Shown one piece after another: positions 43,415 through 54,229 of a DNA stretch of 64,000 nucleotides (positions are counted from its first letter, which is position 1; each line of letters opens with the position of its first letter). The notes beneath the pieces are model-generated. The model did not search any database and had not been told where the DNA came from. It saw only the letters and a program-made list of their open reading frames with translations. The stretch is from Takakia lepidozioides. Lineage: Eukaryota > Streptophyta > Takakiopsida > Takakiales > Takakiaceae. The position numbers and the translations under genes are program-made. The stretch spans positions 30,628,001 through 30,692,000 of the forward strand of contig CM060731.1 of assembly GCA_030704615.1 (NCBI GenBank), written 5' to 3'.

Positions 43415-44524
43415 AAACATTATTTCTGGCCGGGCATGAAAAGAGAAATCAAAGAATATGTACATAAATGTTTCCCTTGTCAAGTTTCAAAGTCAGAGAG
43501 AGTCAGACCTCCTGGATTACTACAACCATTATCTGTTCTTGGATGGAATTGGGAATCCATTAGCATGGATTTCATTGTGGCATTACCCAGGACCAGAAAC
43601 GGCCATGATAATATCATGGTGGTTGTAGATAGGCTGTCTAAGATAGCCCACTTGATACCTACAAGGATGAGTGCTACAGCATCTGATGTTGCATCCTTGT
43701 ATATGAAAGAGATATTCAGGATCCATGGTCTGCCTCAAGAGATTATTTGTGACAGGGACTCAAAGTTTACAAGTCATTTTTGGATTGACTTGTTCAAGAA
43801 ATTGGGAACCAAGGTGAGGCTAAGTACGGTCTTTCACCCAGAAACAGATGCTGAGACAGAAAGAACCAACCGTACAATAGAGGATATGTTGAGGACGTAC
43901 GTTTGTGAAAGACAGTCCTCTTGGGAACAATATCTGTATATGGTGGAATTTGCCTATAACAAGCATTTCCACAGTGCCATTGGCATGAGCCCATTTGAAG
44001 CTTTATATGGACGAGATTGCTTAGCTCCTGCTTTGCTTATTGCACCACCATCAAGTGTGCAGAGTGTGAATGACAGGATCAAAGAGATGCACTCTGTGCT
44101 GGATTTGGTGAAGCGTAGTATGCAGGCTGCGCAGGAACGGGCCAAGTTCTTTGCTGATAAGCACAAAACTTTTCGTGAATTTGACGTTGGTGATATGGTG
44201 TTTTTGAAAGTTACACCTAAAAGAAGCAATCTAACACTGGGCAAGTGTTATAAGTTGTCACCAAGGTTTTGTGGCCTGTTTAAAATCCTGAAACGCCATG
44301 GCACAGTGGCCTATGAGATGGATCTGCCTCCAACACCCGAAAAGATTCTAGAAACGCGAGTGAAGCACCTGCGCAATCGTTCTTGGAAAGAACATTTGAT
44401 TAAGTGGTTGCATTACCCAGAGACAGAGGCTACTTGGGAGAAGGAAAATGAATTGACATTGAATTACCCCTCGTTTTCTGTCATTGAGGACAATGACCTG
44501 TCTTTGGGAGGGGGAGTTTGTTAG
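43415..44524 (+). CDS. Integrase with chromodomain, chromovirus
   Basis: Same frame as RT after the TGA. It contains the second half of the HHCC region (KCFPCQVSK), rve core blocks SMDFIVALPR, ICDRDSKFTSHFW and the Glu in TDAETERTNR, and a GPF-like C-terminal part (FDVGDMVFLKV, LSPRFCGLFKILKR). At the end is a chromodomain-like segment, HLIKWLHYPETEATWEKENE. Chromodomains steer chromovirus insertion to methylated histone H3 regions. It runs six bases into the 3' LTR, as is usual when the polypurine tract is coding. Confidence 0.9.
   Translation, partial: KHYFWPGMKREIKEYVHKCFPCQVSKSERVRPPGLLQPLSVLGWNWESISMDFIVALPRTRNGHDNIMVVVDRLSKIAHLIPTRMSATASDVASLYMKEIFRIHGLPQEIICDRDSKFTSHFWIDLFKKLGTKVRLSTVFHPETDAETERTNRTIEDMLRTYVCERQSSWEQYLYMVEFAYNKHFHSAIGMSPFEALYGRDCLAPALLIAPPSSVQSVNDRIKEMHSVLDLVKRSMQAAQERAKFFADKHKTFREFDVGDMVFLKVTPKRSNLTLGKCYKLSPRFCGLFKILKRHGTVAYEMDLPPTPEKILETRVKHLRNRSWKEHLIKWLHYPETEATWEKENELTLNYPSFSVIEDNDLSLGGGVC
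44505..44518 (+). promoter_or_regulatory. Polypurine tract of the chromovirus
   Basis: TGGGAGGGGGAGTT directly before the 3' LTR TG at 44519. Confidence 0.85.
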
Positions 44525-45238
44525 GTGCCAGGAACGAAGGTCGACCTGTCAACCAGTTTGGAATAACAGACTGCTAGAATATCGCCAAACTGACAGTTGC
44601 AGGTTAAATGGAGCAGGCTCGCGTGCATGAAGATGATCCAGGACTAGGGATTTTTTATGGGCGTGGACAGGGAAGGATGACAGAAGTAGAGATGATGGTG
44701 TACAGGCGCCTTGAGCAGATCTGCATGGGCAGGAAATCTGATTGTAGCACGGCGTGGTGGCTGGGTGGACCGGATGCTGTAACCGGTGCTGTGCTTATAG
44801 AGTTGTAGGTTGATGTTGGAATAGACGTCACTTGACTTTGGTGGCTTGCAGCAGCAGGGACTGTGATTTCTCTTTTGTATAAAGTGATGATGTAAATCTT
44901 GTGACTAAGGTTTCATCAAGAGTGATTTGAAGAGGGACAATTTAGATCTGGTTCCAGTCACTGTTTGGAACAAGAAAGGTTCGCTTTGAGGCTTGTGAAT
45001 ACGCTTCCATGAAGAACAGGGCTGAACGATCGTTGGACTAGAGTGATCTCTGTTACGATCTGAGTCAAAGAATTGTGACTGGAATAAAAGAGGCTGGTTA
45101 CATGAGGTCCATACTGTTGTTGATTCAAGTAAGCAGATTTCTTGGGATTCTGATAAATTCCCTGTGAATAGCAAGATAAACGAAGCGCCTGAAATTTGGT
45201 CATAGTTGGACTGAAGAGAGAGAGTTAGATACTTTTCA
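44519..45238 (+). repeat. 3' LTR of the chromovirus
   Basis: 720 bp, TGTTAGGTGCC to TTTTCA, followed by target duplication GTACC (45239-45243). A TATA-like TATAAAG is at 44878-44884, matching the same site in the 5' LTR. Confidence 0.93.
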
Positions 45239-45243
45239 GTACC

Positions 45244-46777
45244 CTTTTGGCAATAGGCCATCGTGTGATTGAACTGAGAAACGCCTCCCTACAGGACTAT
45301 ATAAGCTTAAAAGTACCCACCACCTCAATCAAGGGAGAAAAGGGAGAGCTATGAGAGGAAGTACCTCAAACTATTGTCTCCTTCCTGGAGGTCCACGTTG
45401 AGAAACTCTGCCTGTGGCAAACATACCTGCAACCCAACCCTTATCAATTCTTGGAGAGTCCACTAGTATTTTAACAAGATTCTTACCAACTTCTGATTCT
45501 AAGGTCTTGTTTTTCTGGCAATGTTTGATAGGGATCAGGTGTGGTGGCAAAAAAAACACCTAAATTTCTTGATGGTGTATATTTGTCCCCCTGGAAATTG
45601 ATAATCTGCGAAGGTATGTCTACTTCCATTTTAAAACCAATAAAAGAAAAAGGCATGTCGAGACCGCCACCCCATACCTTGACTATGGAAGGAGATTGTT
45701 TATATTTATTGATGATTTCCTTCCCAATCTGTCAGAGCCAACCAACAAACCAAAAGGTTAGTGATCCCTGTGGAGCCCCAGGCTTAAACCACTTCACCCT
45801 TGTTATCGATGTCATCCCTGCCGCAGGTCATACTAGCAAAGAGAGGAGAAGTAAGGGAGGTCCATTCAGCCATTTCAGCCAGCAGTAGATATACAACTCA
45901 GACACAACAATACAGATGTAGGTATACAACTCAGATACCTCTTCCGCAGATCCCAGAAGTGCTCCGGATGGAGTAGGGCCTGTGGTGATACTCATGTTTA
46001 TTTCTGCCACTGAGGAGTCATGTGCCAACACCTGCAGTTTTTCATCCAACAATCATTGAAACTATCCACCTACACTTAGCAAATCTCTAGTTTTGCTTTC
46101 TACATGACCAGCTAAATAGCTACCACTTACAGACCCAAGACTTAAAAAAAATGGGTTGGAAAGAGGAATCTTTCAAAGGGCCAGACACCCAAATTGGATC
46201 CCATTGGATGTTTGGGGGTGAAAAATAAAGAAAACATAGAAAACCAGGGGTTACGCACAGAGCCATTCATGACAGGAAGCTCACAAGCATTTCTGGTCAT
46301 CAAATGAAAGATAGAAGGATGCCAGACCACTTGAGTCTAGACTTAAGTGGAAGAACGAGTTGCATATAGCAATAAAAGATTTAATAGTTTATCTTTATAT
46401 TTTAATCATTTTTTAGTTTATAAAAAAAAAGAAAAGGATGAGAGGCCCTGGAAATTTATTAAAAAGGGAAAAAATTAAACCCTTACATATTGCCATGAGG
46501 CTTAACACATGGGGACCGTGTTGGAGATTCCAACGATCAGTGAACAGGGTAGGAAATAGACATGACTACACATGCAGCCCTGGTAGACCCATCTATTATT
46601 GGTTGCAAGATTTGCCCATAGTGCAGAGAGCTAATCTGGGATTAGTTCATAGCAGTGAAAAACTCCATGAGAGAAAGGTGCCCTAGTGCAGAGGGAACCG
46701 AACGGAACGACGAACAGTAAGAGCACAGGCCAGAACGGCCAAGGAGCGAAACACTGAAGATGTCTATCTGAGGAAGA
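45244..46777. other. Unassigned DNA, continuation of 28116-28380
   Basis: No recognised gene. Minus-strand frames near 45640-45371 look weakly coding (PSRNLGVFF) but match nothing I know. An AT-rich patch with an A9 run is at 46380-46440. May include the decayed 3' part of the LINE to its right. Confidence 0.35.
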
Positions 46778-47970
46778 TCAACTTAGATTTAGATCCCCAT
46801 ACCTAAACTCTGGAAACACCGATGGGGCACCGTCTTCAGCCTTGACTCGGCAGATATTAACTGGAAGCACATAAGGAGCAATAGTAACATCATAGAAAAC
46901 ACAAGCAAGGATTTCTGTACATGAGGAAGAAGCATTGTTTAATGTCCATCTACACCGAGCCTTCCAGATTTGCCACAGTGTTGCCGAGCGGAGGGCCTCG
47001 AATACTGGGCACGTGGACACCTTGGACTTGGTTGTTTGGTTGTAATTTAGCAGGAGGGCTATGGGGTCCTGAGCAGTGTCGGACCAAACCTTGTAAAGTG
47101 ACCATACCAAGGGCCAGATTTTTGACGACCCTCTACAGAAAAGAAGGCAGTGTTCCAAAGACTCAATAATCCCAATGGGGCAGCATCTGCAGAGTAGAGC
47201 CTCTTGGAAGTTCAGAAATTGCCCAACCTTTAAAACTCTATTTGCAATCTGCCAAAGAAAGGCACTGAGTTTGGCTGGTTTTGATTTTTCCCAAATCAAA
47301 GCCCATATGCACTTCCAGTTTTCCAGCCCCATCCGTCATCCCATTTTTTGGTTAGAGGCTTGGCCTTCAGCATCGCTCTGTAGGCACCCTTGGCCGTGTA
47401 AGAGAAGAAGGAGCAAATCTTGTCCCCGAATTCCCATTGCCATTCTGCCGGGTCGATTTGCAGATCCTGGATGGACTGGCCTCCTATCCATATGAAGGTT
47501 CCTGATCGTAACCATGGTAGAACCTGCGTGTTGGATGGTAGGGATGGATTAAAATCTTTGAGCTTAGAGTTCCAGTGGCAGATTCTGGCTGGTGGGGTGT
47601 TTGTATATGGGATTGTGATGGAGTTGGATGAGTGTAGCGAGAAATCACCCGTAAACGGATGGGCCCTGAATGCAAAACCCACCAAGTTATCACGTGAGGA
47701 TTCCGTTATGAACATGACCTGAAAGTGGTGATCAGGTGTGGTCACCCACTGATAAAGAGACGAAGAGGATGGCTGTCTGAGCATGTCTCTAGCCGCCAGC
47801 TTAGAGGTAAATCTCTCTATGGGGCAGTTTAAATGGTTGCCTGAATTATGCCATTCATCCTTTAATGCCTGCATGAAGGATGGAATATTGAGAAGGGAGG
47901 AGTTTAGCTTGTAAATACCCCTACCTCTACGATGAGCGTTAGGGACATCCATTTTTAAATAAACCTTCAT
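46778..47970 (-). pseudogene. LINE (non-LTR retrotransposon) fragment
   Basis: Two overlapping minus-strand frames (47970-47296 and 47332-46778). The first starts with RGRGIYKLNSSLL, which resembles the segment just after the endonuclease domain of plant L1-type LINEs, and continues into SYTAKGAYRAML. The second has the C-terminal zinc-binding reverse-transcriptase-associated domain: IWEKSKPAKLSAFLWQIANR, then CRCCPIGIIESLEHCLLFC. The RT domain itself is missing between the two, so this is an internally deleted, dead copy. Confidence 0.75.
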
Positions 47971-48149
47971 GAGTTATTACCTATTCAAAAAGTGTGTGGG
48001 ATAAGGTTAATAAATAGCAACTTTTCATTCTGTTTTCATCCAATTATTTTATTTTTCATTCATTTTTTTTAGACTGTACGTCATTTTTTTCCATATAAGT
48101 ATAGAAAACGAGGATCATTTTCTTCTCTTTCTTCCACAAGTTGTTTGCA

Positions 48150-49250
48150 AACAATAGAACTGTCTCTCAGTTTTGCTCTTTTATCTTTGTTTCTGTGTTT
48201 CTTCTTTGTTTCTGTTGCTTGTTTATGTTTCTTTGTTTTTCTGGTTCTTTGGCAATGTTTTTTAGTTCTTCCCAGTAGTATCTTTTGTCTTTGTTCTTCA
48301 CTTTTGGTTCTCTATTTATGTTTCTTTCTAATCTCTATTCTTTGTTTTTCTGTGTGAGTTTTTCGATAGAATAGAACTTTCTCTTCTTTTTTTTCTTTCA
48401 TTCTGTTGTCTTTTTTTTTTCTTTGAAAATTCTATAAGTATGCAGAACGAGGATCATTTCCTTCACTTTCTTCTGCAGGAAAGCTTTTTGTATAGAATAG
48501 AATTGTCTCTCAATTCTGCTCTTTTGCAATCGTTTGTGTTTCTTCTTTGCTTCTATTGTTTGTTTATGTTTCTTTGTTCTTTCGGTTCTATGGCAAAATA
48601 GAACTCTCCTAGTTCTTCTCAATAGCCTTCATTTGTTTTTTTCTTTCACTTTCTGTTATTTGTTTATGTTTCTTTCTGATCTCTGTTCTTTGTATTTCTG
48701 TATGAGTTGTTCAGCGGAATAGAACTTTCTATTCGTTCTTTCTCTTTCGTTTTGTTTTCTTTCCTCTTTGTTTGTGTTTCTTTTTTGCTTTTGTTGTTTG
48801 TTTATGTTGCTTTGTTCTTTTGGTTCTGTGGCAAAATGAACTGTCTCCTAGTTCTAATTCTGAGTAGCATTCATTTGTTTTTTTCCTTCGCTTTCTGTTC
48901 TTTGTTTATGTTTCTTTCCGATCTCTATTCTTTGTATTTCTGTGTGAATTGTACAACAAAATAGAACTTTCCATTCTTTCTTTCTCTTCGTTCTTTCTCT
49001 TTCGTTTTGTTTATTTCCTCTTCGTTTGTCTTTCTTCTTTGCTTCTGTTGTTTGTTTATGTTTCTTTGTTCTTTCGGTTCTGTGGCAAAAGAGAATTGTC
49101 TCATAGTTCTTCTGAGTAGTCTTTATTTGTTTTTTTCTTTCACTTTCTGTCTTTGTTTATGGTTTTCTTTTTATCACTGTTCTTTGTATTTCTGTGTGAG
49201 TTGCTCAGTGAAATAGAACTTTCCCTTCTTTATTTCTCTTCGTTTTTTCT
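48150..49250 (+). repeat. Pyrimidine-rich tandem array, about 220-250 bp units
   Basis: Four to five imperfect units, each beginning AATAGAACT (48154, 48369, 48497, 48717, 48961, 49210, some shortened), with TTCTTTGTTTCTGT-type runs and TCCTAGTTCTTCT-like blocks. Plus strand almost free of long purine runs. The apparent Phe/Leu/Ser/Val-rich open frames here are products of this composition, not genes. Confidence 0.85.
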
Positions 49251-49289
49251 CTTCGTTCTTTCTCTTTTATTTTGTTTTGTTTTGTTTTC

Positions 49290-50215
49290 TTCTAACATAT
49301 CAGACACACTATCAGATAACTACCAAACACACTATCGTATATTTCCAAGAAATCATTAAAATTCCTTACACTGTGATTATGCCACTTGAATGTTACATCA
49401 TAATCTATAGTATATATGATATTCAAGCATGATATCAGTATATACAACTTAGAGATTATAAATATTTAATTATAATCAGAAAATATATAATATAAATAAG
49501 TATATGAAAAACGAATATTTATATTATATTAAATAAATAATTTTTAATAATAAATAAAATATTTTAAAATCTAGCTATAACCTAACAACGTTGCTACATA
49601 AATTAACTATCATTCTATCCATCAACCAGTCAATTATCATTCCATCCATTATCATAAATCATTCATTATCAGTTACAATCATGTGTTATTTTTACTTACT
49701 ACATAATTATTTATTCATATCACTTTATATCTTATCATCACATTTTTATATTTCAAATTTAAAATCTTAAATATTTGTATTATTTATATAAATGAACATA
49801 CTAAGATATTTATTTAAAAGAACTAAAATTATAATTTATTTATTAATTTAAATATAATGCTGTATATTAAATATATTATAAATATAAATATATTATCAAT
49901 TTATGTCATGCTTTCAATGTCAGATTCATCATTCCAATTTAAATCTAATCAATCAAGTTATCTATCATATTACATCTCAAAAACTTCAAAAACTTCAAAT
50001 ATATTATTTATATCAACGAATTTATGTAATGAATATTAATTTAAATAACATATATAATAATAAAATATGTATTAAATAATTTAGATATTAATCAATATAT
50101 AATAATATAATGTATAATACTATATTGTATCATGTTTCCAACCTCAGATTTCATCATTTCAATAAATTCAAAATCCATTCAATCAAATTGTTTATCATGT
50201 TACATTTCAAAATCT
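49290..50215. other. AT-rich DNA, no gene seen
   Basis: Over 900 bp very rich in A and T with short TATAAATA-type repeats and CATTCCATCCATTATC-like words (49612-49680). No open frame longer than 60 codons and no sign of a gene. Confidence 0.6.
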
Positions 50216-50268
50216 CCAATTTGTTTTTAACCTTTATGGTTAATCTTTAAGGCCTTTGGGCCATAATT

Positions 50269-50316
50269 TTGTATGCTATAATGGATAGCTATAAGGGTTC
50301 GAATCCCTATACAAAA
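50269..50316 (+). other. tRNA-like hairpin with T-loop (B box) sequence
   Basis: GGGTTCGAATCCC closes a T-arm-like stem at about 50297-50309, and outer TTTTGTA/TACAAAA segments can pair like an acceptor stem. Only about 48 bp lie between the arms, so D and anticodon arms are missing. A decayed tRNA or SINE piece rather than a working tRNA. Confidence 0.35.
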
Positions 50317-50479
50317 ATAAATTTTTTTGTTTCATATTCGTATATTGTATAATATGTATATATCTATATGTATACATCAAATATGACATGTATAATATTG
50401 ATGGTAATCTGATATACCAATTCAATCCAATGACGAAATAAGAAATCTTTAGAGTGATTCTAAGAAACTCTTAGTGTGA

Positions 50480-51290
50480 ATGTGTTGTTTTTTTAATCAC
50501 TCTAAAAAATCCTTAGAGCGGCTCAGAGCGGCTCTAAGGGATCCTTAGAGCGATTGCAAATAGCAATATAGTTTATTTTGTTTCTTGCTCTAAGTAATGC
50601 TTAGATCAAATGTGAATAGCCGTTTAGATTTTTTTTGTTTTCCCGCTCTAATAAATCCTTAGAGCGGCTCTGAAGGATCCTTAGAGCAAATACAAATAGC
50701 AATTTAGCTTTTTCTGTTTCCCCGCGGTAGAAAATCCTAGAACGGCTTAGAGCGGCTCTAAGGGATCCTTATAGCGAATGTAAATAGCAATTTATCTTTT
50801 TTTATTTTCTTACTCTAACTAATACTTAGATCGAATGTAAATAGCAAATTAGTTTTTTTCTGTTTTTCCACTCTAAGAAACCCCTAGAGCGGCTCTAAAG
50901 GATTCTTAGAGCGAGTATAAATAGCAATTTAGCTTTTTCTGTTTTCCCGCTGTATGAAATCCTTAGAGTGGCTTAGAGCGGCTCTAAGGATCCTTAGAAC
51001 GAACGTAAATAGCAATTTAGCTTGTTCTATTTTCCCAATCTAACAAATCCTTACATTGGCTCTAAGGATATTAAGGGATCGTTAGAATAAATGTAAAAAA
51101 TATGTTAAGTTTATCTTCTTCGTCATGGTTGACCGATTTGTTTTCCCGCTCTATGAAATCCTTAGAGCGGCTTAGAACGCTATAAGGGATCCTTACAATG
51201 AACGTAAATAGAAATTTAGTTTTTTATTTTTGTTTTTCCAATTTAAGAGATCCTTACATTCGCTCTAAGGGATCATTAGAATAAATGTAA
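50480..51290 (+). repeat. Minisatellite with hairpin core
   Basis: About eight degenerate units at irregular 70-130 bp spacing. Core CTTAGAGCGGCTCTAAGG, a 7-bp inverted repeat around CGG, is followed by GATCCTTAGAGCGAATGTAAAT and a T-rich spacer with TTTCCCGCTCTA. Drift increases to the right. Confidence 0.8.
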
Positions 51291-52327
51291 AAAATATGTT
51301 AGGGTTTTTCTTCTTGGTCATGGTTGACTGTTGAGGCCATATGGCACCCTTTGAGATTTAACTCTTCTTCCCCTTCAATAATTCAACTATTAACAATATA
51401 GTTATTTGGCTAAAAATAATGTGATTTTTTGGCTAAAATATATTAGGGTTTAGCCAGAACTTGTCGACGTGGCCTTCTGTCTTGCCGAGAAACAAAAACT
51501 TGGCACTAGCTGGCATCCTAAATACATCTGCAGGGATGAACGGCCTCTGAAAAGACAGTAGTGACCAAAAAGAACAAAGAGAGGCAAATGACCTCAATGC
51601 CACGAACACGCTCAAGGACCCATGAGGCAGGGTATGCGTATTCATAGCCGGCTGCCTGCACCCCTGTCAGTGAACACCTGCTAACCGACCCCCTTCCCCT
51701 CTGAGCTCATCCTATAGGCTAAGGGAAATGCTTCTCCCGACATACAAGGTGAATGATGCTGGGAGATGGAGTTTGCGCGCGCCAATATTCACATGGAATT
51801 CAAACCATCTTCATGTCTCTGAGGTTCATCATGGACATGCTAATCTGAGCAAGATAGAATCTGACATTCTGTCCAAGTCCTGACACGCATATGACTACGC
51901 ACCTACAGGTTACTCTGAATTCTTGAAGTTCGAATCCCCACCAAACACAGGTGGGCAGGAGGAAAGCACCAGTGTTGGCCGGGTATGGCATCTGGACATG
52001 CATATCCGGCGGAGCTTCCTAACCGGCTAGAGAACCGGCATCGCGATTGTAAGGATGTTATACCCGGACCAAGATCCGGAACAAATGTGGATGTCGTAGA
52101 GGCGGTTCTAGATAATACATGTAGGGGGTTGGTGATGGTAATTAAGAACATTACAGATGGACAGATCTTGAGGGGAATGTTATGTCTTACTAGTTACAAT
52201 ACATTTACAATGGTTAGGGAGAATGTCCAAGTAGATAGGAAATTAATTAGTTGGGCATTTGGCTAAAATAATAGTTGTCAGCTGTAAGCTTAGTGTATTA
52301 CAAGGGCAGAGCCCCAAGAGATAGATG

Positions 52328-52398
52328 ACAGGGGTTGAACATTTGAAAATCAGATCCATTGGCCAACAGACGAGTGGCTTACCACCAGGCCACAGCCC
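52328..52398 (-). repeat. tRNA-derived SINE-like head
   Basis: Minus strand has an A-box-like GGCCTGGTGGTAAGCC (52390-52375) and a B-box-like GTTCAACCCC (52340-52331) at tRNA-like spacing: an internal RNA polymerase III promoter as in plant SINEs. Confidence 0.45.
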
Positions 52399-52540
52399 TC
52401 TTTGTGTAGTTTTACACACACGCACAAAAAGTCTAGAAAAAGTAAAAAAATAAAAATGGATGAATCCCATAACCGGTACCATGGAACTGGCATTTAACCG
52501 GACAATTTTTTTTTCATGTGCTTAATGAGAAGACAACTAG

Positions 52541-52600
52541 CATGTAGCCCAGTGGTAATGGGCACAAACCATGCTGGATGTGATTGTGGGTTCAAACCAC
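52541..52600 (+). repeat. tRNA-derived SINE-like head
   Basis: A-box-like TAGCCCAGTGGTAATGGGC (52545-52563) and B-box GGGTTCAAACC (52588-52598). A typical SINE promoter pair; no full tRNA cloverleaf and no clear 3' end. Confidence 0.55.
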
Positions 52601-54079
52601 CGTCTGGTGTGTCATGAATGTGTCCACCTTCCTGTTATAAGAGGTAAAAGTAAAATAAAAACTGAGAACCTGTAACTGAGATGTTTTTTAAACCTATTGG
52701 TATACCCTGCCCCGGCCCTCCATTTTTTTCAAAGAGTAGGCTATAACCGGAAGAGGGCTCAAAACATGGTACCCGGCCAACACTAGAAAGCACCACCGCC
52801 AAAAGAGTAGCAAGCATTCGTGCACCGCCGTTTACCAGTCTCTTTTGTTGCCAAACTCCAAGATCAAACAACCACTTCAAATTTTTGAAGTCATTGACAT
52901 CACTGCCCTTTTGGGAACAAGGCCCCCATTGAAACTCTGTCGAAAGATTTAGTCGAAAGATTTAGTCAGCTGGGCCACCCAATCTAGTATAGAGAGAAAT
53001 CTCCCGATTGCTAACCCCTATGGCGTCCTCGAGCGAATCCACATGTCTCGGAGCTGATTCCTCTCTTTGACAGCCGACTGCATCCCTTCTTTTATCACTG
53101 GAGGGCATCTCTGTGGAACACATTGTTCGATTGCATGCCAATGAAGACCTCTGATGTTTTAGTTTCATCAATTCTAACCATGGATAGCAGTCGATAAAGG
53201 GGAACTTTCTCGGCACGCCTACGGTCAGCCAGGGCTGCTTTCCACTTGAGCTCTGAAGGACTACATCTTGTCAGTCTTCAGCTTCCTCGGCCCAGTGCAG
53301 ATGAAAGGGTGATGGGAAAGAGAATAAGACATTTGCAAAGAAAGGAAAGACTTGCACATTCATGCTTTTATAGTCCGGTGCAGAAGTATCTATTGCAGTA
53401 GAGAGTAGAGAAATCCAGAATAAGAAGAGGGACAGTCTGCATTCAATAGAGTCCAATCAAATGATCGTGACACCAGCTTGCAATGCCTTCTTTCATGCTC
53501 TTGCAGTTAGGCGAGCCAAACATTGAAGCATACTAGTACCGCCATGCAGAAAGGGGCTCCCACTTTCTCATGTGATGGTAGACATAACAATTAGAATAGA
53601 GAAGACAAAAGGTTATCAACGTTGATTGTTAGTTTTGCCAAATTCATTCAGCCTGTTAATCGCTAAGAGTGCATTGTGTGCCTCTGCAGGCCCCATCATG
53701 TAGTTCTATGGGGCCAAATCAAATCCCACTCGGCGGACAAACCATGTACAAAAGAAAGCCACATACTGGGGCAATCAACATAAGGTAGTTTGATTGGCAA
53801 ACCAAAAATTAGGGGTTGCACAGATCCATTTTGCAGAGAACATAGTACTCCTTTTGTCTTCATCCAGCGCTTCTGCACGCAATGAAGAGCAGAAGACCTC
53901 GGATTTGAGATGTGGATGACTGGACAAGTAGAAAGTGGGTGCTGAAGAAATACCGGGTCAATTATAACCAGGAGTGAACATATAGCATTTTCAACAAGCA
54001 TAACAAGCTTAAGTAAAACCTAAAAGCACCAAGAATACGTCCCAATGAATAATGAATTTCGCGCTCTCTAGCCTAAGCT

Positions 54080-54229
54080 CCCACCCCTGATTTGCTAGAG
54101 CTGTTTTCGGGGTCACTTCCTATTTCCTCTCAAGGAACCAGGATGGTACAGAGACAGATTGACTATGTTCTAGGGCATCACCCTGGCCATAGGAGAAGAA
54201 GGGTGATCACTGCTATTAAGCTATCAATC
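54080..54229 (-). other. 3' UTR of the magnesium transporter
   Basis: Follows the stop codon. Its content, including the single TTAA at 54216-54219, is repeated in the same orientation at 61365-61502 and 62542-62580, which supplies the empty site for the element at 61503-62541. The 3' end of the transcript is not visible. Confidence 0.5.

Larger units (their letters stand above)
28381..45238 (+). mobile_element. Ty3/Gypsy chromovirus retrotransposon, split by a nested insertion
   Basis: Plus-strand LTR element flanked by GTACC (28376-28380 and 45239-45243). Its 5' LTR is in two pieces (28381-29012 and 39809-39899) around the 29013-39808 insertion. After that come an initiator-Met-type PBS, gag, protease, RT-RNase H, integrase, chromodomain, polypurine tract and 3' LTR (44519-45238). 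I counted by eye about 17 differences between the LTRs over about 630 bp, mostly transitions, so insertion was not recent. One nonsense codon in gag, one between RNase H and integrase, and a frame change after protease suggest it is dead. Confidence 0.93.
51291..54080. other. Intergenic DNA with scattered repeat pieces
   Basis: Contains two tRNA-like SINE heads (see 52328 and 52541) and short ACCGGC-rich pieces near 51975-52060 and 52735-52790. Minus-strand frames at 53696-54001 and 53271-53456 lack recognisable similarity; the former may overlap the 3' UTR of the magnesium transporter. No further gene seen. Confidence 0.45.

Noticed and set aside
48145-49359. Series of Phe/Leu/Cys-rich plus-strand frames resembling small membrane proteins
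   Set aside because: They follow from the pyrimidine-rich tandem array and recur with each unit; no family similarity.
50269-50316. Complete tRNA gene
   Set aside because: Only a T-arm and possible acceptor pairing; D and anticodon arms missing.
48150-51290. CRISPR array
   Set aside because: Repeats are long, degenerate and lack regular unique spacers; the genome is eukaryotic.
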